A DNA stretch of 64,000 nt from Mycolicibacterium sp. P9-64 (GTDB lineage: Bacteria > Actinomycetota > Actinomycetes > Mycobacteriales > Mycobacteriaceae): NCBI RefSeq assembly GCF_008329605.1, contig NZ_NPKO01000018.1, positions 1 to 64,000 of the forward strand, in the 5' to 3' direction. The notes beneath the pieces were generated by a model that saw only the letters and a program-made list of their open reading frames with translations, ran no database searches and was not told the DNA's origin. Shown piece after piece: positions 35,144 through 42,597 of this stretch (positions within the stretch are counted from its first letter, which is position 1; each line of letters opens with the position of its first letter). The position numbers were made by a program, and so were the translations under genes.

Positions 35144-36505
35144 CTACTTCTTGCTCGCCAGGAAGCTCGCGTAGTCCTTCTGCAGCGTGTCGACGAACTG
35201 TTGCGGGTCCGACTGGCCGCCGATGAGTTCCTGCATCCCCGCGGTGATGGTGTCATAGAAGGTGGGGGTGGAGTAATCCAGATACGGCACTTCACCATTG
35301 GCCTTCTGGACGTCGCGGTACTGGGTCGCGATGTCGGCGGCGACCGTGCCCGGCTGTGGCTGGTAGCCAGCCGGCAACACGGTGGGCAGGTTGCCGGTGT
35401 CCAGGAGAGTCTGCGCAGCCTTGGCGTTGGTGATGAAGTCCACGTAGGCGGCCGCGACGTCGGGGTGCGCCGACTTCGACGTGATCGCCCAGGCCAGTCC
35501 CTGACCGCCGGTGGTCGCCGGTTGGCCGTTCGTGGAGTTCAGCGTCGTGAAGCCGACGTTCGGACCGAGGTCGTCCTGCATGGTCTGCTGCAACCACGTG
35601 CCGGTCAACGTGAACAGTGCCCCGCCCTTGCCGAATCCCGCGACGGCGTCGTCGCGGGACACCCCGTTGGTGCCGGGGGTCAGATATCCCTGCTTGCTCC
35701 ACTCGGCAACCTGTTGGGCTGCCTTCAGCGACGCCTCATCGGTCCATGCGCCGCTCTGGCCGCTGACCAGCTCGTCGACCGCGGGAGCACCGGCCAGTGC
35801 CGCCTGGACCACGCCGAACAGGTGGATTCCCGGGCTCTTGTCGAGGTTGCCGAAGGCCATCGGCAGGATGCCCTTGGCCTTCGCGGCGGCCATCGCGGAG
35901 TTCAAGTCCGACAGCGTCTTTGGCGCCTGCAGCCCGAGGGAGGACAATAGCTGCCGGTTGTAGTAGATGCCGACCACCTCGCCGGTCTGGGACACGCCGA
36001 ACAGCGTGTCGCCCTGCCAGGTCTTGCCGTCATGGGAGAAGCTGTTCTGCTTGAGCAACGCCTCCGGGTAGTAGCCGTCCCAGCCGTAGAGCTTGGCGTA
36101 GTCGTTCATCGGGCGCAGCATCCCGGCGGCAACGAAGGCGCCCATGTCGGGATAGCCCTGGTTGGCCTGAACGACGTCGGGCGGGGTGTTGCTCGACAGG
36201 GCCAGCTTCAGTGTGGTCTTCAAGTCGCTGAACGACTCCACGGTCCGCTGGATGGTGACGTTGGGATACTTCTCGTGGAATTGCGCGTTCAGCTGGTCCT
36301 GGGCCTTGGAGATGCCGCCGTCGGTGTTCTGATCCCAGACGGTCAGCGTCACCGGGCCCGCCGACGAGATGTCCTTGGACGCCTCGTTGGTGGGCGACGG
36401 GGCCGCCGTCTCGCCGGAAGGCCCTGGGGCACAGGCAGACAACGACAACGCCACGCTGGCTGCAGCGAGGGCGGCGCCGAGTCGGAACAGTCGGTTCTTC
36501 GTCAT
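35144..36505 (-). CDS. Sugar-binding lipoprotein of ABC transporter
   Basis: A 453-residue extracellular solute-binding protein (family 1). It has a lipoprotein signal with lipobox LSLSAC (Cys near residue 26), so it is anchored outside the membrane. VTLTVWDQNTDGG, FHEKYPNVTIQRTVESF and the C-terminal LDTGNLPTVLP are typical. The start ATG at 36505 overlaps the kinase stop (ATGA). The sugar is not evident; linkage to GH4 suggests a glycoside. Confidence 0.94.
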   Translation of the reverse strand: MTKNRLFRLGAALAAASVALSLSACAPGPSGETAAPSPTNEASKDISSAGPVTLTVWDQNTDGGISKAQDQLNAQFHEKYPNVTIQRTVESFSDLKTTLKLALSSNTPPDVVQANQGYPDMGAFVAAGMLRPMNDYAKLYGWDGYYPEALLKQNSFSHDGKTWQGDTLFGVSQTGEVVGIYYNRQLLSSLGLQAPKTLSDLNSAMAAAKAKGILPMAFGNLDKSPGIHLFGVVQAALAGAPAVDELVSGQSGAWTDEASLKAAQQVAEWSKQGYLTPGTNGVSRDDAVAGFGKGGALFTLTGTWLQQTMQDDLGPNVGFTTLNSTNGQPATTGGQGLAWAITSKSAHPDVAAAYVDFITNAKAAQTLLDTGNLPTVLPAGYQPQPGTVAADIATQYRDVQKANGEVPYLDYSTPTFYDTITAGMQELIGGQSDPQQFVDTLQKDYASFLASKK

Positions 36506-37488
36506 GACGTCAGTGCTCCTGGGGTTGCGGGGACGGGGGTATGGCGGCGTTGTTCGGCCCACCGCCGGACCGGGGTCCAACCGGGGTCGGAATGGTGGTC
36601 GGCCAGCAGCTGCGCGATCTCGACGGGGTGGGGTGCGCTGCGCGCTCCGCCGGCGCTGCGCACCGAGCAGGTGGCGCACACGCTGGCCAGCCGCAGCCGA
36701 TCCTGCAGCTCCCAATCCCACGCCGTGGCGGCCATGAAGGCCGCGGCGAACGCGTCCCCGGCGCCCGTGGGGTCGACCGCGTCCACCACGATCGCCGGCA
36801 CGTGCAGCCGGGCAGATCCCCGCGCAGCCACCGCACCGCGTGGGCCGAGGGTCACGACGGCCGTGTCGACCACCCGGGCCAGGACGTCGAGTGCGGCGTC
36901 CACCGTGCCAGCTCGGGTGTACTGGACCGCTTCGTGATCGTTGACGATGAGGACGTCGACGCCTTCGAGATGGTCGAGGAGAGTCTCCGACCACTGCCCC
37001 GAGGGATCCCATCCGACCCCGCCGACGATCGTGGTTCCGTTGGCGCGCAGCCGTGTTGCCTGAGAGGGGACGGGGCCGCGGCCGAGGCCGACGTGGGCAA
37101 CTCGCACCGGGGTGGACGCCGGCCAGGGCGGCAGCTCCCCGGAGTGTTCGTAGGTGACGAACGAGCGCTCGTGGCCGTCGGTGATCGCCACGGAGATCGG
37201 GATCTGGTAGTCCGTCCGCTGAACGGCGAAGCGCAAATCCAGGTCGGACTCGGCCCTCAGACTCCGCGCGACGATGCACCCGATGGGGTCGTCCCCCAGC
37301 TCGGCGACCAACGCGGTGTGAGCCCCGAGCCGCGCGGAGGCAACCGCGCGGTTGGCGGCGCCGCCGGGTGAGATCGCGAATCCGTCGGCGTACACCTCGG
37401 CGCCGGGTTCGGGCGCGTGCACACCGGTGAAGACCAGGTCGGCGAAGACCCGACCCGCCACTAGGACGTCGATGTCACGATCGGTCAC
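36502..37488 (-). CDS. PfkB-family carbohydrate kinase
   Basis: A complete 328-residue ribokinase-type kinase. Motif 1 is ISPGGAANRAVASARLG; motif 2 is VDAVDPTGAGDAFAAAFMAA with the catalytic Asp. VLIVNDHEAV and VVTLGPRGAV are also typical. It is the first gene of the transporter operon and divergent from the deoR gene. It probably phosphorylates the sugar that the transporter brings in or that the GH4 enzyme frees. Confidence 0.92.
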   Translation of the reverse strand: MTDRDIDVLVAGRVFADLVFTGVHAPEPGAEVYADGFAISPGGAANRAVASARLGAHTALVAELGDDPIGCIVARSLRAESDLDLRFAVQRTDYQIPISVAITDGHERSFVTYEHSGELPPWPASTPVRVAHVGLGRGPVPSQATRLRANGTTIVGGVGWDPSGQWSETLLDHLEGVDVLIVNDHEAVQYTRAGTVDAALDVLARVVDTAVVTLGPRGAVAARGSARLHVPAIVVDAVDPTGAGDAFAAAFMAATAWDWELQDRLRLASVCATCSVRSAGGARSAPHPVEIAQLLADHHSDPGWTPVRRWAEQRRHTPVPATPGALTS

Positions 37489-37525
37489 TCCCGGCTACCT
37501 CCACCGTCTGACGTAGTTTGACGTT

Positions 37526-37632
37526 CTGCGCATGCTCATCCTGCATTCACTGCGTGACGATAGCGTTGCGACCGTGAATCCGCCGGTTATCCGAGAAATT
37601 TCACCCAAAGATGCGCAGAGTCACGCAGAGTC
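37526..37632. promoter_or_regulatory. Operator-like repeats between the kinase and deoR
   Basis: CTGCGCAT (37526-37533) and ATGCGCAG (37611-37618) are inverted copies that flank the divergent promoter region. GCAGAGTC occurs twice with a 10-bp period (37615-37622 and 37625-37632) just before deoR. Likely sites for the DeoR protein to control both directions. Confidence 0.5.
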
Positions 37633-37659
37633 GGCCAGATGATGGGTACGATTCCCCGC

Positions 37660-38436
37660 ATGTTCCTCGCCGAGCGCCACCAGCGGATCCTCGCTGCGCT
37701 CAGCAGCGGAGGGCAATCGGTCGTGCAGCTTGCCGGGGCATTGGGCGTCAGCGAATCCACCATCCGCCGCGATCTGGACGCCCTGGCCAAGGGCGGCCAA
37801 TTGGAGCGGCTCTACGGCGGGGCGATGCTCACGCAGGGCAGCCGCGCCAACATCACCGACTCCGGCGGTGTCGAGGACCCCTTCGTCTCCGAGACCCGAA
37901 GCGACTACGCGCTGCGGCAGCGGATGGCGGTTGAGGCTGCGCGGCTGGTCGGTGACGGCGACGTCGTCGTGCTCGACATCGGGTCGACCACCCACCTCGT
38001 GGCACGGGAACTCCGCGGCCGTCCCGTCACCATCATCACGTCCAATCTTGCGGTGCTCGACGAAGTCCGCGGTGACGACGCGGTGGAGCTGGTGCTACTG
38101 GGTGGCGTGCTGCGCCGCAATCAGCAGTCACTCGTCGGCCCATTGGCCGAGCAGGTCGTCGGTCAGCTCAGCGCCGACGTGATGTTCTTGAGCTGCACCG
38201 GCGTTCGCGGCGGTCGGGTCCTGGACAACATGGCGGTCGAGGCACCCATCAAGCACGCACTGATCGCCGCTTCCCATCGCATCGTGCTGCTGGCCAGCGA
38301 ATTGAAGTTCCCCGGATCGGGGGCGCTACGGCTGTGCTCCCTCGACGAGGTCGACGTCCTCATCACCACCCCCGGCACCCCGGAGGAAGAAATCGCTCAG
38401 CGCCGCGAAGACGGCGGAAAGGTCATCGTCGCATGA
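37660..38436 (+). CDS. DeoR/GlpR-family sugar regulator
   Basis: A 258-residue repressor. The N-terminal HTH is ERHQRILAALSSGGQSVVQL, followed by LGVSESTIRRDLDALAKGGQL and the RLYGGAM segment. The C-terminal DeoRC domain has VVVLDIGSTTHLVARELRG, which binds phosphosugars. I chose ATG at 37660, where the family N-terminus MFLAERHQ begins; an ATG at 37639 would add seven residues. The stop overlaps the GH4 start by four bases. Confidence 0.92.
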   Translation: MFLAERHQRILAALSSGGQSVVQLAGALGVSESTIRRDLDALAKGGQLERLYGGAMLTQGSRANITDSGGVEDPFVSETRSDYALRQRMAVEAARLVGDGDVVVLDIGSTTHLVARELRGRPVTIITSNLAVLDEVRGDDAVELVLLGGVLRRNQQSLVGPLAEQVVGQLSADVMFLSCTGVRGGRVLDNMAVEAPIKHALIAASHRIVLLASELKFPGSGALRLCSLDEVDVLITTPGTPEEEIAQRREDGGKVIVA

Positions 38437-39809
38437 AGCTCGTGATCCTCGGTGGCGGCGGATTCCGCACCCCCTACGTCTGGCAGGCCCTCATCCGCGA
38501 TCAGGGGTCTCCCCGGGTTACCGAGGTCGCCCTGTACGACGTCGACGAGGCAAGGTTGGCCACCATCACCGCCATCCTCGACCAACTCGCCGACGGATTC
38601 GCCGACGTACCCACCCTGCGGACCCATACCAATCTCGAATCCGCGCTGGAGGGAGCAGATTTCGTGTTCGCCGCCATCAGGGTCGGCGGCGTCGAGCAAC
38701 GGTGCTGCGACGAGCACGTCGCGCTCGACCTCAACGTGCTTGGTCAGGAGACCACGGGACCGGGCGGTATCGCCTATGCCCTGCGCACCCTGCCGGTGAT
38801 GCTCGACATCGCGAAGACCATCCGCAAGGTGGCCCCCAAGGCCTACTTCCTGAACTTCACCAACCCAGCCGGCATCATCACCGAAGCGCTGCAGAGTGTG
38901 CTGGGTGACCGCGCGCTCGGAATCTGCGACACCCCTTCGGGTTTGGGCCGACGCGTGGCTGGCGTGCTCGGCTACGACCACACCAGCATCCAGATGGACT
39001 ACGTGGGCCTCAACCACCTGGGGTGGATGCGACGGGTCCTGGTCGACGGCGTCGACGTCCTCCCCGCGCTTCTTGCCGACGAACAGGGGCTGGCCCGGAT
39101 GGAGGAGACCCAGGTATTCGGTGCCGAGTGGCTCCGGACGCTCGGATTGATCCCCAACGAATACCTGTACTACTACTACTTCAACCGGGACGCCGTACGG
39201 CGCATCCTCGAATCGCCGCAGACCAGAGGCGATTTCTTGCTGGAGACCCAGGGCCGGTTCTTCAGCGAAGCCGCCGACGACCCCGACCACGCGGCGAAGC
39301 TGTGGACGGGCGCGGTCGACGAGCGTGGCGCCAGCTACATGGCCGAGGCCAAGGGCGGCGTCCAGGGCGCGCCCACCGTCGAACGGGATCGCGAAACCGA
39401 TCCCGCGCATCTGGGTTACGCCGGTGTGGCGCTGGGGGTGATGGCAGCGATCAGCCGTGACGAGAGCCGCACGATGATCCTCAACGTGCGCAACCGCGGG
39501 ACCGTCGCCGGCTTGCCCGACGACGCGGTGGTGGAAGTGCCGACCTTGGTCGACGCCAACGGCGTGCACCCCCTGACGCTGGACACCCAGCCCGACCTGC
39601 ACCAGCTGGGATTGATGCAGCAGGTCAAAGCCGTTGAGCGGCATACCATTTTGGCGGCCACAACGGGATCCGCCTCGGAGGCGCTCAAGGCCTTCGCATT
39701 GCACCCGCTCGTCGACTCGGTCACCGTCGCGCGCGAGCTGCTTGCCGGCTACCTCGCGGCCAATCCGGACCTCGCGCGGGCGTTGACGGAGCGCTCGCCG
39801 GCGGCATGA
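38433..39809 (+). CDS. GH4 glycosidase (6-phospho-beta-glucosidase type)
   Basis: A 458-residue family 4 glycoside hydrolase, which uses NAD+ and Mn2+. Motifs: KLVILGGGGFRTPYVWQALI (NAD fold), AIRVGGVEQRCCDEHVALDL, LGQETTGPGGIAYALR, YFLNFTNPAGIITEAL (Asn of the metal site), ICDTPSGLGRRVA (metal Cys) and GLNHLGW (metal His). The last two confirm the GH4 metal centre. Coupled to the DeoR regulator by ATGA overlap. It probably cleaves a phosphorylated or transported beta-glucoside. Confidence 0.94.
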   Translation: MKLVILGGGGFRTPYVWQALIRDQGSPRVTEVALYDVDEARLATITAILDQLADGFADVPTLRTHTNLESALEGADFVFAAIRVGGVEQRCCDEHVALDLNVLGQETTGPGGIAYALRTLPVMLDIAKTIRKVAPKAYFLNFTNPAGIITEALQSVLGDRALGICDTPSGLGRRVAGVLGYDHTSIQMDYVGLNHLGWMRRVLVDGVDVLPALLADEQGLARMEETQVFGAEWLRTLGLIPNEYLYYYYFNRDAVRRILESPQTRGDFLLETQGRFFSEAADDPDHAAKLWTGAVDERGASYMAEAKGGVQGAPTVERDRETDPAHLGYAGVALGVMAAISRDESRTMILNVRNRGTVAGLPDDAVVEVPTLVDANGVHPLTLDTQPDLHQLGLMQQVKAVERHTILAATTGSASEALKAFALHPLVDSVTVARELLAGYLAANPDLARALTERSPAA

Positions 39810-40153
39810 CGCCGCGATGAACCTCGGTCAGGCTGGCGTCGCCCCGAGTGCCGCCTCGAGACGCCGAACACGAGGCGTTCCGGACCGGAGATCTTGGCGC
39901 TCACCATGGCTCGACGTCGTCCGCGCCGATCGGAGGCTTCGCCAAGTGGTCGATCACGATCCGCCTCTGACAGGCCCGTCACTTCACGTCCCGCCGAATC
40001 AGCAGCGGGGGGTCGTCGACTACGCCGTCCCGTACCCGTCCTTCGGCCTCGTGACGGATCCGTCCGGGAACTAAAACAGTGCGGGATTTGCGGTGTGGCG
40101 CCCCGCAGCCAACGGTAAATTCTATGCCCGATACTTCACTCCTAGGAGAAGCC
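39810..40153. other. Intergenic stretch between GH4 and the PGRS-like gene
   Basis: No intact gene is supported here. The minus strand from about 39985 down to 39845 carries a decayed amidohydrolase-like remnant, listed separately. Upstream of the PGRS-like gene there is a good ribosome site (AGGAG, 40144-40148). Confidence 0.5.
39850..39985 (-). pseudogene. Possible amidohydrolase remnant
   Basis: The minus strand reads RIVIDHLAKPPIGADDVEPW, a segment typical of L-fuconolactonase-like amidohydrolases, then a stop. Another frame continues with SAKISGPERLVFG, resembling the later CKLSG and GPERLMFGSDW motifs joined by a deletion. The remnant is short and the call rests on two motifs only. Confidence 0.4.
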
Positions 40154-41806
40154 GTGGCCAAGCTAGTGATGCCGGTTGTCAGTGTCGGAATCGCCGTCGC
40201 CGGTGCGGGTATGTGGCTGGCAACCGCGCCAAGCGCATCGGCCACGCCAAGCGTGGAGCTGACGTCGACGAGCAGCCAATGCACCGATGTCTACTGTTTG
40301 TTCGGGTCAAATACGTCCGTGCCGACTCCGCCGGTGCTCGCCGCCACACGAGTGCAGCCTTCGAACGCGAACTTCGGCAACCCCATCGGTGATTTCATCG
40401 CGATCTTCATCAGCAACGGCACCGAGGAACACCCCAACGCGGGGTTGCTGTTCGGCAACGGCTGGGATGCGACGGCCGGACTGAACGGCGGAAACAGCGG
40501 ATTGTTGCTCGGCCGCGCAGGCAACGGCGGCACGGGTGTCGCCGGCGTCAACGGCGGCGCCGGCGGTAACGGCGGCAGCGCGGGCCTGTTCGGCACGGGC
40601 GGCCAGGGCGGAGTGGGAGCGGCGGCCACGGCGACCACCGCCGCGGGCAACGGCGGCAACGGCGGTAACGGCGGCCTGCTGATCGGCAACGGCGGTGCAG
40701 GCGGTCAGGGCGGCGCAGGTCTCCAGGGCGCGAACGGGGTCAACCCCACCGCCGGCAGCACGGCCGGTGCAGGTGCCAGCGTCGGCGACGGCAATGGTGA
40801 GAATGGAATCGGAGTCGACGCCGGTGAAGGCGACCCTGGCGGCGACGGGCAGAACGGCGGTGCCGGCGGCAGCATCGGCTTCAACAACGGCTTCAGCTTC
40901 GACACTGGCAAGACCGGCCAAGGCGGCAATGCTGGCCATGGCGGCGATGGAGGCCCTGGCGGCGGCAACGGCGGCGATGGCGGCAACATCGCAGACAGCA
41001 ACGGCGGCAGTCTCAACGGCGGAAATGGCAACGGGGGCAACGCGGGTAACGGCGGCAACGGCGGCGATGGCGGCGATGGCGGCGGAAACGGCGGAAACGG
41101 CGGCAGCATCGGGTCGCGCAACGGGTTGGGCGCCGGCGTAATCTCTGGCACCCATGCGCACGGTGGCGACGCGGGTGACGGCGGTGACGGTGGCACCGGG
41201 ACGGCGGGTACCGCGGGGACCGCGGGTGGCGCCGGGGGGAACGGCGGCAACGGTGGCCTGTTCGGCAACGGCGGGCAGGGCGGTACAGGGGGCGCCGGCG
41301 GGCAGGGCGGCACCGGCGCGACTGGCGGAACCGGCGGCGCTGGCGGCAACATCGGCGACGCCAACGGATTGGGCAACGGCAATGGAAACACCGGCGAGGG
41401 CGGTGACGCCGGAAACGGCGGATCGGGTGGCACCGGTGGCGCGGGTGGGGCAGGTGGGGCCGGTGGCCACGGGGGCACCGGCGGTACCGGCGGAGCATTC
41501 GGCACCGGCGGCACCGGCGGCACCGGTGGCCTTGCGGGATCGGGCGGTAGCGGCGGCACTGGCGGCAACGGCGGTGCGGGCGGCACCATCGGAGTCAACA
41601 ACGGCCTCAGTGTTGGCGGCGGCATTGGCACACCCGGGTCTGTCGGCGAGGGCGGCAAGGGTGGCACGGGTGGCACCGGCGCGAGTGCGGGAACCCCTGG
41701 CAGCGGCGGCGCGGGCGGCACGGGCGGCGCCGGCAGTGGCGGAACCGGGGCTGGCGGCGGCGCCGGCGATCACGGAAGCGACGGCGGCGCTGGGGCAGGC
41801 GGCTGA
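40154..41806 (+). CDS. Secreted PGRS-like glycine-rich repeat protein, no PE domain
   Basis: A 550-residue protein. It starts with an export signal: VMPVVSVGIAVAGAGMWLAT, then APSASA as a possible cleavage site. GTG at 40154 has AGGAG five bases upstream; an ATG at 40124 lacks this. Residues 75-115 (NPIGDFIAIFISNGTEEHPN, then LLFGNGWDATAGLNGG) resemble the region after the PE domain in PE_PGRS proteins. From about residue 120 the rest is GGxGGxGG repeats with Asn, Thr and Asp, broken by regular NGLGxG-type units. No PE domain is present. The glycine repeats probably bind calcium or form a polyproline-II fold, as proposed for PGRS. The role is unknown. Confidence 0.85.
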   Translation: MAKLVMPVVSVGIAVAGAGMWLATAPSASATPSVELTSTSSQCTDVYCLFGSNTSVPTPPVLAATRVQPSNANFGNPIGDFIAIFISNGTEEHPNAGLLFGNGWDATAGLNGGNSGLLLGRAGNGGTGVAGVNGGAGGNGGSAGLFGTGGQGGVGAAATATTAAGNGGNGGNGGLLIGNGGAGGQGGAGLQGANGVNPTAGSTAGAGASVGDGNGENGIGVDAGEGDPGGDGQNGGAGGSIGFNNGFSFDTGKTGQGGNAGHGGDGGPGGGNGGDGGNIADSNGGSLNGGNGNGGNAGNGGNGGDGGDGGGNGGNGGSIGSRNGLGAGVISGTHAHGGDAGDGGDGGTGTAGTAGTAGGAGGNGGNGGLFGNGGQGGTGGAGGQGGTGATGGTGGAGGNIGDANGLGNGNGNTGEGGDAGNGGSGGTGGAGGAGGAGGHGGTGGTGGAFGTGGTGGTGGLAGSGGSGGTGGNGGAGGTIGVNNGLSVGGGIGTPGSVGEGGKGGTGGTGASAGTPGSGGAGGTGGAGSGGTGAGGGAGDHGSDGGAGAGG

Positions 41807-41869
41807 CCCCGGCGGTCGATGCGGCCCTCCTCCGCCCATTGATGCAGCGGCCAGCCTCTGCAGTTGTTA

Positions 41870-41879
41870 GACACGTGTC
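41870..41879. promoter_or_regulatory. Perfect palindrome GACACGTGTC upstream of tetR
   Basis: A 10-bp palindrome 15 bases before the TetR start, a likely autoregulatory site. Confidence 0.45.
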
Positions 41880-41894
41880 CAGTAGAATGTCGCG

Positions 41895-42512
41895 GTGGCT
41901 GATCGCAGGAGACTGTCCCCCGAGGACCGGCGCAACGAACTCTTGGCCCTCGGCGCCGAGGTGTTCGGTCAGCGTCCCTACGACGAGGTGCGCATCGACG
42001 AGATCGCCGAACGGGCGGGCGTCTCCCGTGCGCTGATGTACCACTACTTCCCCGACAAACGGGCCTTCTTCGCCGCGGTCGTCCGCGCCGAGGGCGAGCG
42101 TCTGTTCGAGGCCACCAACACCCCGCCGGTGCCCGGCACCAGCCTGTTCGACCAGCTCCGGGCCGGTGTGCTGGCCTACGTCTACTACGACGAGCAGCAC
42201 CCACACGGTGCGTGGGCGGCGTACGGCATGGGCCGCTCGGATCCGGTCCTGCGTGGCATCGAGGACACCGACAACCAACGCCAGGCCGACCGCATCATGG
42301 CCAGGATCATCGCGGCCGCGGCCAAGCCGTTGGACTCCAAGCTGGAGCGCGACGTCCGCGTGATCGTCTACGGCTGGCTGGCCTACACCTTCGAGCTGTG
42401 CAGACAGCGCATCATCGACCCGTCGATCGATGCCGGGTACCTCGCCGACTCCTGCGCTCACTCGCTGCTCGACGCCATCGCCCGCGTCCCAGGGATCCCC
42501 ACTCTCGAGTGA
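41895..42512 (+). CDS. TetR-family regulator (Rv3295-like)
   Basis: A 205-residue TetR protein. HTH: RRNELLALGAEVFGQRPYDE, then IDEIAERAGVSRALMYHYFPDK. It is directly upstream of lhr, as Rv3295 is in M. tuberculosis, so the genes are probably orthologous. Start is GTG at 41895. A perfect palindrome precedes it. The ligand is unknown. Confidence 0.9.
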   Translation: MADRRRLSPEDRRNELLALGAEVFGQRPYDEVRIDEIAERAGVSRALMYHYFPDKRAFFAAVVRAEGERLFEATNTPPVPGTSLFDQLRAGVLAYVYYDEQHPHGAWAAYGMGRSDPVLRGIEDTDNQRQADRIMARIIAAAAKPLDSKLERDVRVIVYGWLAYTFELCRQRIIDPSIDAGYLADSCAHSLLDAIARVPGIPTLE

Positions 42513-42513
42513 C

Positions 42514-42556
42514 TTCGGCGTGCTCCGTCTCGCCGGGCAGAACGGAGCACGCCGAA
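42514..42556. repeat. 15-bp perfect inverted repeat between tetR and lhr
   Basis: TTCGGCGTGCTCCGT (42514-42528) and ACGGAGCACGCCGAA (42542-42556) enclose 13 bases. A strong hairpin begins one base after the tetR stop. No T-run follows, so it may be a processing or attenuation hairpin or a palindromic repeat rather than a classical terminator. Confidence 0.65.
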
Positions 42557-42597
42557 ATCGCAGGAGATGTGTCGGTGGGTGGGGGCACGATGTCAGG

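Noticed and set aside
40500..41800. Highly periodic GC-rich stretch that could be taken as a CRISPR array, with long open frames on the opposite strand
   Set aside because: The period is coding (Gly-Gly-x repeats) and there are no unique spacers. The antisense frames are proline/alanine-rich mirror images of the PGRS-type gene.
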